A stretch of 64,000 bases of DNA from Beta vulgaris subsp. vulgaris (lineage: Eukaryota; Streptophyta; Magnoliopsida; Caryophyllales; Amaranthaceae), in assembly GCF_026745355.1 (NCBI RefSeq), contig NC_079209.1:43328534-43392533 (forward strand), in the 5' to 3' direction. Shown here in pieces: positions 10,051 through 19,776 of this stretch. The notes below the pieces were generated by a model. It was not told the DNA's origin. It saw nothing but the letters and a program-made list of their open reading frames with translations, and made no database searches. The translations under genes were made by a program, and so were the position numbers. The stretch's first letter is position 1. Each line of letters begins with the position of its first letter.

Positions 10051-12942
10051 ATGTCGGACCAATCTGATAGCCATAATGCTTTTGCTGAGGTTTTTATGAC
10101 CGAGAGTGATACCTCTTCCCCTTCATTTGCTAACAATTCTGGATCTGACCTAAGCCCTATGGGGAGGACTAGGTTGTTAGCGGACATACCCCCTACGACT
10201 GATAGGGAAAGGGAGTTAAGATCCAAGTTCCTTAACAACCCTTCTACTCCCGAGGAACAGAATTTGACCTTAAAATACTTCGCTGCTAGTCAAAGTGGTG
10301 ACAAACAGACGCTTAAGGAACGACTTAGACATCAGATTCTGGCTAGGCGTACCCGTAGCCCCCCCCCCGGAGATGTCATCCCTGGTCTTGACGTCCCCCC
10401 TCTTAGGGAGCATGCCTGGTTAGACAGCTTGGCGGATGCGGGGATTCAAATGTCGTCCAGTTTTTTCGACCGCTTGCAGGAGTCTGTAACTCCTAACCCC
10501 CCTATTATTGATCTAGGTGACGACAACGATCCGCCTGCTACTGCCATGGCCCAAGAGGATAACACTGAGGTTGTTTATTAGCGTCGGACCGGTGGCTCGG
10601 CTTCAAAGGCCCCAATGGTTGAAGAGAGTTCTCGGTCTGACCGAGAAGAGAAAAATGATGTCGGACCAGGGACTGGTGCTCTCTGGCTTCCCGAGGACGC
10701 TACTAATGGTCCTATTACAGTAGAAATAGATGGGTTGTGCCGTCAGGACGCCTTAGATTTGAACTATCCCAGCGTAGCACGGGACTTATACCATATGTCG
10801 TCCCCGTATCGGTTGATCGTGCCATCAGAAGGGTCTATCATAACTGAGTGCCCTCTCGGCCACGTGGCTTTTTATACTCACCACCTTGAATTTGGTCTCC
10901 GTTTTCCTCTGGACTCTTTCTTGGTGAAGATTTTGAATGCGTTCAATGTTTGCTTGGCCCAATTAACCCCTCTCGCCATCCGCAATCTCATCGTGTACAT
11001 TTGGGTAGTACGCTTCCTTGATTTCCCCCAGACTGTAAACCTGTTCCGCCATCTTCATTTGCTGAAGAAGAATGGGTCTTCTCGTTTGGCTGGGTGGTGG
11101 TCTATAATGACGGCTGACAAGAAGATGACGGTTCAGCCCAAGATGACCAGCTTGAAGGGCTGGCAAGATGCTTTCTTCTGGCTACAGGTGCCAGATGATT
11201 ATCCTATACGCCGCCATTTCACAGAGCCTGCTCCTCATATGGAGCATCTGCCTCTGAAGCCGCTAACTGGGGAAGAGTTAGCGGCCTATGATTATTTTGG
11301 CTCGGTTGACTATGACATCACCTACGAAGACGGGAAGACTGTTAGGTCTAAAGAGCCTTCGATCTGGCTTCCTCATACAAAGTATATCCTGGGGGATAGG
11401 CCCTTGTCGGCTCTCTTGCTGTCCCCTGCTTATGAGAATGGTAAGTAGTGCTGTCGGATTGGTCCGTCTAATGACGGTAATAGGACTTAACTTTTTTTTT
11501 TTTTTATCATCTTTGTTCACTTGTTTGTAGGCATTGACCACCTTGACCTCGACGTTCTCGGCGTCGACGAGGATTACCGGCCATTAACCCATCTGCCTGC
11601 CGCTCCTACTCACGACTATCAGACGATGCATAGCGTCACTAACGGCCGTAGGGGAGGGAATCGCCATGGGCCTCAAAACCTGCAAAAGGGTCGCGGTGCA
11701 TCTACTAGCACCCGCATCCCTATGTTTGCGGCTACCTCCAACGCTCTGACGTCTCATGCCGTTCCTCTGAGGTCTTCTGCCACCCAGACTGTCAACAGGG
11801 GTGCTCTGAACAGAAGGCGTCCTCGGGAGCAAACTCTTGATGATTCTGCTGCCAACAAGAGGCAGGCAGTGGAGGATCCTGGCAGTTCTGCTGCCAATGA
11901 GGTGGTGCATATAGAGGATTTGGATCCGAACGCCACTGAGGGGGTTCAGGGCGAGGACGTCACCAATGCCGGTCTTGGTACGGCTGGCGGTGGTTCCTTG
12001 GTATCCAGATCTACTTCTTCTATTAAGGAGAAGTAGAGGGAACTGATTGCTACCCCTAGCTTCCTCTCCAACCTTTCTCCTGGCATCTTCTATCGGTTCC
12101 GGGAATGGATCGAGAATAAGGAGGTGCCTCTCAGTGATGCTCCTCAGACTGTCACTCCTGGCAAGATCTACCAGCCCAATTGGGATGTCAGGGAGGATGA
12201 GTCGTTGTATTCTAACATCCCTGAAAACGGTGGCATCCTTGCCTATCGTATTCCCAAGGGTATGCAGCTACCCCTGGACCGTCCTTCAGGCTCTCTGAAG
12301 ACTCCTACTGCGAGATTGGCTCACGACCAGCTAGTGGTATGGCTGTCTCCTTGGTCTCTTGTTCTTTTTTTTTTTTTTGCTAACGTCCTTCACTTGCTTA
12401 CGCAGGCTAACAATGCTGCTATTGAGATGATAGAGCAGTACCTGGAGTATCAGTGACTGGCGGATACTTATAAGGGCTCTCTGGAGACTTGCCAAGGTTT
12501 GTTAAAGGACGCTGAGGACAAGTTGGCGCCTCTGCAGGACGAGGTTGAGACGCTAAGGCAGAGGGCAGCCCTTCTGGAGGAGACAGAAGAGAACGTCAAG
12601 ATGTTAACCAAAGCTGTGGAGGCAGCCAATGCTGAAAAGGAGATAGCTGTGCTAGACGTTGCAGCTGCTGAGACTCAGGGAGCCGCCAAGGTTGTTGCTG
12701 ACTTCAAGGCGTCAAATGAGTACATGGCGGAGCTCCATAAAAGGTATGATGGCGGCTGGGCAGCTGCCATGAGGTGTGTCTGCAAAACCGTTCCAGACTT
12801 TGACTGGAACGTGATTGAAGATGCTCATGCTGCCGGTCAGCACCTGACGCCTTTTGAGGGAGATCCGAATTTTGCTGACGAGGACGCCATAGCTGACGTG
12901 GATCCCCGTGAGCCTGTGACGCCAGGACCTCCTCCCTCTTGA
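10051..12942 (+). pseudogene. Antisense spliced gene inside the Tat element (Transposase_28-like protein)
   Basis: The three inferred exons are 10051-11440, 11531-12336 and 12406-12942. The introns of 90 and 69 bases have GT-AG ends, T-rich tracts and matching phases, giving 911 codons including the stop. Exon 1 encodes an acidic N-terminus and then a globular domain (GHVAFYTHHLEFGLRFPL, later RLAGWWSIM and GWQDAFFWLQV). This matches my memory of the Pfam family 'putative gypsy type transposon' (Transposase_28). Exon 2 is a low-complexity linker. Exon 3 encodes a coiled coil (about 12499-12680) and an acidic tail. Three in-frame stops break it: TAG at 10579, TAG at 12034 and TGA at 12454. Each could come from CAG or CGA by one C-to-T change. 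It is transcribed, if at all, opposite to gag-pol. Its role is unknown. Confidence 0.8.
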
Positions 12943-12999
12943 AGCTTTTGGCGGCCATCTCTCAGCTCTTCTTGCTCCTCTAACAGCTTTTAGCTTGTT

Positions 13000-13300
13000 T
13001 TTGCTACAATTTGTAATACTTTGAATTTTTGGGTATTGTAATTCGCCGGTTGTTGGCGCTCTTTGAACAATTATTCCGTTTATGTTTTAAAGTAATTAAT
13101 TCCAACTAAAAGCCTTTTTTACATTGGCCGCCATATTATTTTTTTTGTAGATGGCTGCCAAGCCAGAAGCTTTTAATTTATGGAAAGTACTTTTTTTCAT
13201 CCCGGTTTTTCTTGCTTTGTTGATATCTGTATGCTTGTATGGTTAACCGTCAACCTTCTTTTATTTTACCGTTTACTTTTATTCTCATACGCCGCGTCCG
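13000..13300. other. Non-coding spacer downstream of the antisense gene
   Basis: T-rich sequence following the antisense stop, with several AAT-rich stretches that could serve as polyadenylation signals for that gene. No open frame is supported. Confidence 0.4.
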
Positions 13301-13610
13301 GTTATATGGCTTGCATTCTTGTGCTAGGTTTGTCATATGACCGTTAATGCACTTGCCTGTCATATGGCTTTAATCTTTTGTGCTAGGTCTGTCATGTGAC
13401 CGTTAACGCACTTAGCCTGTTATATGACTTTAATTTTTTGTGCTAGGTCTGTTATATGGTCGTTAATGCACTTAGCCTGTTATATGGCTTTAATTTTTTA
13501 TGCTATGTCTGTTATATGACCGTTAATGCACTTAGCCTGTTATATGGCTTCAATTTTTTGTGCTAGGTCTGTCATGTGACCACTAACGCACTTAGCCTGT
13601 TATATGGCTG
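13301..13610. repeat. 60-bp tandem repeat of the Tat element
   Basis: About five copies of a 60-base unit. Each unit contains two related halves, GTTATATGGCTTTAAT and TGTTATATGACCGTTAATGC, followed by CACTTAGCCT. Copies differ by a few transitions. The array lies between the pol stop and the 3' end of the antisense gene. Confidence 0.9.
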
Positions 13611-13728
13611 CTGACAAATAATTTATAGAGAATGCAAAATAAATGAGAGAATTTATCAAAACGCTACTGAAGGTTGTATTATTTATGCAACTCAATCAGA
13701 GGCTCTCGGCCCATTACAATCCTTTCAT

Positions 13729-16700
13729 TTACACGTAATATTTTTTGAGAACATCAGCATTCCAGCAATTTTTCAGCTCCTTCTCGTCCATCCCCTTAAG
13801 TATAAAGGAACCGGGGCCTATCTTTCAAGCAATGATATATGGGCCTTCCCAGTTTGCTGTTAGCTTCCCCTCAGCGTGTGCTTTCCCAGTGGCGGCTGTT
13901 CTCCTGAGAACCTGATCATTGACGTCAAATGGCCTTTCCCAAACTCTTTTGTTGTAGGCCTTACTGATTCTGTCTTTGTAAGCAGCTGCTTTTAATTCCC
14001 CCATGAGCCTTATTTCGGGCAAGAAATCCAGATTCTCCCTGAGTGCTTGTTCATTTGCGTCCAGATTTTGCTATTTCACCCGGTACGAGGGCAGACCCAC
14101 CTCGACCAGCAGCACTACTTCTGCCCCAAAAGCCAGCTTGAAAGGGTTTTCCCCCGTTGCCTCTTTTTCTGTTGTTCTATTTGACCAAAGAACGGCAGGT
14201 ACCATGTCCGCCCATTTTCCTTTGAATTCATCCAGCTTCTTTTTTAGGGCATTCAGAATTTGCTTGTTCGCCGCCTCCGCTTGACCATTGCTTTGGGGGT
14301 GGCACACAGCTGAATACGCGAACTTGACCCTGAATTCTGTTGAGAAAGCTTGTATTGGACGACAGTCAAACTGAACGCCATGGTCAAAAACAATGGCCAT
14401 AGGGATCCCAAACCTTGTCATTATATTCTGCCAAATGAACTTCTTAACCTAGCTAGCCTTGATATGTGCTGTCGGCTCGGCTTCTATCCATTTCGTGAAA
14501 AAATCGATGCCCACTATTAAGAACCTCCTCCATTCAGTTGCTTTCGTAAACGGCCCCAGGATGTACATCCCCCACTGCGCGAACGGGATTGGACAAAATA
14601 TAGGCTGCAAATCATTAGCTGGACAGTTAATGACGGGAGCATATCTCTGGCATTTATCACACTTCCTGACATAACTCTGGGCATCTGCTAACATAGTTGG
14701 CCAATAAAACCCGGCCCTTAGTGCTTTTAATGCTAAAGCTTTTCCGCCAATATGAATTTCGCATATGCCCTCGTGTATTTCTTCTAGAATTTTCTTCGAC
14801 TCCTATGCCGTTGCACATTTTAGGAGAGGTAGGCTAAATGATTTCTTATACAATTCATCTTGGTATATGATATACCAATTTGCCTGTCGTCTCAGCTTCT
14901 TTGCTGATGAGGGATTATTTGGGAGTGCTCTTGTTAGCTTGTACGCCACCAGCTCGCTAAACCATTCTCCTTGCCGATTAATACTGTTAACGGTCACTAC
15001 CTGCTCTGAAATGCTTTTTTCTTTCTGCATGTCTACTGTGACTGTTCTTTCCACGCTAAACGAATTGGAGTTGGCAAGCTTGGAAAGGGCATCTACTTTC
15101 GCATTCTCTGCTCGTGGTATTGCTTGCACTTCGAAGTGTTGAAGCTGAGCTATCAACTCCTTAGCTTTCTCTACATACTTCATCATGTTTGCTCCCCTGA
15201 CTTCAAAATCCCCTTTAGCTGGCCGCTAACCAACTGAGAGTCTGTCTTCAAGAGCACATGTTTTGCACCAGCCGCCAAACACATTCTCAGCCCTGCTATC
15301 GCGGCCTCATATTCTGCTTCGTTGTTTGATGCCGGAAACGCAAATTTGATAGCGTATTGGAAACTGTTCCCTTCTGGGCTTGTCATAACGATCCCGGCTC
15401 TAGATCCGCTATCAGCGGCGGATCCGTCTACTTCCAATAACCAGTTTTCTTTTTGTTCTACTTCTTTTTCTTCGTATGAGGCCTCTATCACAAAATCTGT
15501 CAAGGCTTGAGCTTTGATGGCGGTTCTAGGTTTGTATTTTATGTCATACTTAGATAACTCCACGGCCCATTTCAACAAGCGACCCGAGCTATCCATCTTC
15601 TGAAGAGCTTTTTCTAGCGGTTGATTTGTGAGTACTTGAATGGGATGACAATTAAAATATGGTCTGAGCTTCCTTGCTGCTATTATTACTGCCAAGGCCA
15701 TCTTTTCCACCAGCTGATAACGGCTCTCTGGGCCATTAAGAATGTGGCTGATGAAGTATATGGGTCGTTGTCTTTTCTCCTTTTCTACCAGCAGCACTGC
15801 CGCAACCGTTTTTGGCGACGCTGAGACATAAAGCTGCAGCACATCTCCTGTTTCCGGTCTTTTGATAGTTGGTAGCCTTTTCAAATGCTCTTTTACGGCC
15901 GTGAATGCCTGGCTCTGTTCTTCCCCCCATTCAAATTTTTTGTTACCCCTTAGCAATGTAAAGAAGGGCAAAGCCTTATCTGCTGATTTGGAGATGAACC
16001 GAGTAAGGGCCGCCATTCTTCCAGTCAATCTCTGAATGTCTTTCACACCCTTGGGCTCAGGCAAATTCACAATTGCCTGGACCTTTTCTGGATTCGCATC
16101 TATTCCCCTTTTGCTCACCAGGAAACCCAGGAATTTGCCTGCCTTTACCCCAAATACACATTTCTTAGGGTTGAGCTTCATCTGATACTTCCTTAGCGTT
16201 TTGAATGTTTCCGCAAGATCTTCTAGGTGTTCGCGGTCAGTCTTCCTTTTGACGATAGAGTCATCAACATAAGCCTCTATGTTCCTTCCTCTTTGGTGTT
16301 CAAACACTTTATCCACCAGCTTTTGATATGTGGCTCCAGCATTACGAAGCCCAAATGGCATCGCCTTGTAATTGTAAACTCCACAATCTGTTATAAATGC
16401 CTTCTTCTTTCTGTCTGCTTCGAGAAGGCTTATCTGATGATAGCCCGAGAACGCGTCCATAAAACTCAACAGAGCATGGCCGCTAGTAGAGTCTACTAGC
16501 TGGTCTATTCTGGGCAGAGGGCAACAATCTTTCGGGCATGCCCTATTAAGGTCCGTGAAGTCCACGCACATTCTCCACTGACCGCTAGCCTTTTTTACCA
16601 TAACTACATTGGCCAGCCATTCCGGATAGTCGCATGGCTCAATGAAGTCAGCTACCAGCAGCTTGTCGACCTCTTCTTTCACGGCCCTATTCTTCTCGAC

Positions 16701-17774
16701 CGATAAATTCCTCTTCTTCTGCTTGATTGGACGGACGGTGCTATCAACATTCAAGCGATGGACCATCACTGCTGGGTCTATCCCTGGCATTTCGTCTGCT
16801 GAGAACGCGAAGACATTCGCGTTCTCCCTTAAGAGGGCCACCAAATTGATCCGGACTTCTGGGTCCATATCGGTCCCCACGGCTACTGTTCTTGCTGGAT
16901 CCTCAGCCAGCATCTCCTGTTGAGTTTCTCCATCTGGTTGGGGCCTTGGCGTATCCTTAGGCCTGGCCTCCAGCTCTTCCATAGACACTTCCATCAGTTC
17001 TTCCTTATCTTGCACTTCTTCATTCACTAAGACTCTCCTTTGAGCTCGTCTTTGCTTCCTGGTTGGCGGATTCATTTCCTCCACTAGCATTCTCTTTGCT
17101 GGTTGCTTAAGCATTGTTAAGTAACATGACTTCGCTGCTTCCTGATTTCCTCTCAACTTTGTTGTCGTTCCCTCATTAGTGACATACAGCATTGTCAAGT
17201 GATATGTGGAGACAATTCCTTGGACGTCATGAATGAGAGGACGCGCAATGATGGCGTTATAAGCGCCTGGAACATCAACCACTAGAAATTCTGTCATGAC
17301 ATCCCGAGCCTCAGCATCATCTCCAATCCTCATAGGGAGGCTCACTAAACCCTCTGGGGTCACAGATGCTCCCGTGAACCCTATCACCGGATATCTGACA
17401 GGCTTCAGATACTCCCTTCCTATCATCAATTTCTCGAATGTGGAAAGGTATAGAATATTGGCGGAACTTCCTCCATCCACCAAGATCCTATGGACCAAAT
17501 AGTTCGACACCTTTAACGTGACCACCAATGGGTCAACATGCGGGTACACCACGTGCTCTGCGTCCTCCACAGTGAAAGACATGGTTGGCATGGCTGGCGG
17601 TCGCTTCCATTGCATACTTTCATTGAAATTGACCTGGTGCTTGAACTCCTTCAGGCTGGCTTTAGCCCCATTCACACTTCCACCGTGAATAGGTCCACCG
17701 CTGATTACGTGGATCTCACTGATCCTAGATTGAACGTTTCGACTTACTGGCTTCACTAGATCCCCTTCCTTGGT
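13729..17774 (-). pseudogene. pol: Tat polyprotein: protease, RT, RNase H, second RNase H, integrase
   Basis: The frame follows gag directly after one TAG at 17775. Domains in order: protease with ILVDGGSSANIL near 17440; RT with VDFTDLNRACPKD, MPFGLRNAGATYQ and catalytic YVDD near 16265; RNase H near 15800-15500; a second archaeal-type RNase H with LLEVDGSAADSGSRAG near 15440; an integrase zinc finger with CDKCQRY near 14650; and an integrase core with IDFFTKWIEAEP and PQSNGQAEAANK. The C-terminal part (WERPFDVNDQVL, WEGPY) reaches a TAA at 13729. The frame is broken by a one-base loss near 15212, TAG at 14803, 14449 and 14071, and TGA at 13825. The second catalytic segment of integrase reads FDHGVQF where DNG is usual. 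Length and order match an intact Tat pol apart from these lesions. Confidence 0.9.
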
Positions 17775-19238
17775 CTAGGCTTTGTATTGACTGAAGTACC
17801 CTCTTATTATCAAATCCTCCAAATTATCTTTCAGGTGCCGACAGTCTTTAGTTAGATGGCCATGATCTCCATGGAAATCGCACCACTTGCTCTTATCACG
17901 ATTCTTATGGAACATCGGCTTTGGACGCTGCCACTTGTCGCTATCTTTGTTCATTAAAAAGATCTGACTCCTTGAGGTAGTGAGCTGAGTGTACGCATCA
18001 AATCTCTCCTTGCGTTCACTCCCTTCTCGACTACCCCTCTCGTGGTCCCTACGATCGCTGTCATACCTCTCGCTTTCCCTTTCTCGGTCATTTCCTCTTT
18101 TGACCATGTGTGATTCCTGCCTTTTGTCGTCTCGGCTGCGATCATTCTCGCGGCCCTTTTCCTTTTTCTGCTTATCCTCCTTCTTATTGGATTCACGGTT
18201 GCCTACCGCTTTGTCAAACTCTTCTCCTTTGATATAATCATTGGCCTTGCCTAGGACGGGACCCAAAGAGGTGTAAGACTTCCGGCCCAGATAATTCCGA
18301 AATGGTGATCCCTCCTTGAGCCCGGTCATCAGAGCCAAAACTGCCACATCCTGCTATAGCCGTGGAATCGAAACTGCTTCAACATTGAAGCGACCGATAT
18401 AATCCCTTAAGCTCTCATTAGCCCCTTGCTTGACGGAGAGTAATTCTCCCGTAGTACGCTCGCGGCGTCTGTTACTAACAAAATGAGTGCTGAATGTAGA
18501 AATGCTACCTGGTTTGAGACTCTTAAACCACGTCTGAGCTATGCCAGTCAAGGTAGAAGGGAAGACCTTACACCAGATGGTGTCCACCTCGATGTAAAGG
18601 AACATATGGCCTTCATAGCCCGCCACATGATCATCCGGGTCTGAAGTGTCGTCATACTTGGAGGTCGGCATTTTGATCCTTGTCATCGGGTGATTCAGTA
18701 TATCCATAGTGAAAGGAGAAAGTTTGGGCTTACTGAGCAGGTGACCTCCCGCCGAATAGTTACTAGCGCCTGTGGCACTGTACTCACGGCAAGAGCCACC
18801 TGGGGCCTCTTCCTCAGAATGGTATAGTTCTTCAGTTTCCAATATCTCTTCCTCATAGTCTGATTGATCAATCCTTTTCCCTAGCTCCTGTCCGCTGTGG
18901 TTCAAAGATCGCATATTACGAAGCGGGGTACCGTCAGCGTTCCTACCGGCCGTAACCAGTGGTCGCTTACGGGTTCCGCCAACTGGCTGACTTTGTGTAC
19001 TCTGTTGGGGCTTGCCGGTCAACATCTGAATGAAGGACGCTACAGTTTGTAGTTGTTCAAGAGAAAACTGACATAGTTGAGCCAAGTTAAGAGGTACATT
19101 ACTGTTCGGAGTTTGTCCTTCAGGGGTCTGATAGTTGAATTGTGGGTTTCCTATCGCCCTAGTGATGACTGGCTGCGATGATGTCTGACCGGCATCTTTT
19201 TCCTTGGGACCTTGGCTAACATTGTTCGCGTCACCCAT
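17775..19238 (-). pseudogene. gag: Tat gag, interrupted by one TAG
   Basis: I chose the ATG at 19238 because the open frame upstream overlaps the primer-binding site. The N-terminal part is low complexity. A Retrotrans_gag-type domain (HVAGYEGHMFLYIEVDTIW, then TLTGIAQTWFKSL) is followed by FNVEAVSIPRL, a TAG at 18354, and the same frame continuing QDVAVLALMTGL. A long Arg/Lys/Glu-rich segment leads to a zinc-knuckle-like CDFHGDHGHLTKDC. The frame ends with TAG at 17775, beyond which pol continues in the same frame. The internal TAG splits a conserved gag segment, so it is a lesion. The boundary TAG could be a lesion or a readthrough site. Confidence 0.88.
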
Positions 19239-19264
19239 GACTGCTTCCTTAGAAGGTTGGAAGG

Positions 19265-19282
19265 CCCCTCCTTCTAACACCA
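19265..19282 (-). other. Primer-binding site of the Tat element
   Basis: Three bases after the 5' LTR, the minus strand reads TGGTGTTAGAAGGAGGGG. It begins with the TGG complementary to the CCA end of a tRNA. The tRNA species was not identified. Confidence 0.65.
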
Positions 19283-19285
19283 AAT

Positions 19286-19771
19286 TGTTTCGGTGTGGAA
19301 ACGGTTAACGTCCTTTACAAGGCCGCTAAGATGTGAGAGGTCACGTCCTTGCTGGAAAGCTGCACAATACCCAAACGTAAGCTGCCCTCGGGGTGGTTCT
19401 GAGGAAACCCCCTCCGACGCTCAAGTCAGCAGTTGGTCCCACTGGAATTTAGAGAGAGAAACTAGAGAGAGAGATAAGCTATTTTTGGTATGAGAGAATG
19501 TACCTGCAGAATAGTACCATTAGGGTATTTACAGAAATACTATTCCTCTGACAGGGCGTATAATCCTTCGACACGTGTAGGGCTGTGACGCACTTGACAG
19601 GTGGGAAGATTCCCTTTCTTTTGTCGTGTTAGGCGTCCGCCAACACTGTCGACCTTTAGGGACGAACTGACTTGGATGGTGCTTCTAATGCCTTTAGCAT
19701 GTTCGCGTCCTGTGCCATGCTCGCGGACACCTCTTGTACAGCCGCTAATACACTTGGGTTATACCCATACA
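19286..19771 (-). repeat. 5' LTR of the Tat element
   Basis: 486 bases, same ends as the other LTR. It is followed on the right by GCTTC at 19772-19776, the second copy of the target duplication. Confidence 0.95.
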
Positions 19772-19776
19772 GCTTC

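Larger units (their letters stand above)
8847..19771 (-). mobile_element. Complete Ty3/gypsy Tat-lineage (Retand-like) retrotransposon
   Basis: This 10.9-kb element lies on the minus strand, so its 5' LTR is on the right. In its own direction the order is LTR, primer-binding site, gag, pro-RT-RNase H-second RNase H-integrase, a 60-bp tandem repeat, an oppositely oriented spliced gene, a polypurine tract and the 3' LTR. The second, archaeal-type RNase H before integrase and the extra gene near the 3' LTR are marks of the plant Tat group. An amplified tandem repeat is known in the Silene Retand family. By eye the LTRs differ at about 14 of 485 aligned positions plus a few indels, mostly transitions, so insertion was fairly recent. 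All major genes are broken by stops, so it is probably not autonomous now. Confidence 0.93.

Noticed and set aside
10963..11166. Minus-strand frame opposite the antisense gene
   Set aside because: The plus-strand protein has domain-like sequence and splice phases; the minus frame is its shadow.
13301..13610. CRISPR-like array
   Set aside because: The 60-base units are directly adjacent without unique spacers and lie inside a plant retrotransposon, so this is a tandem repeat.
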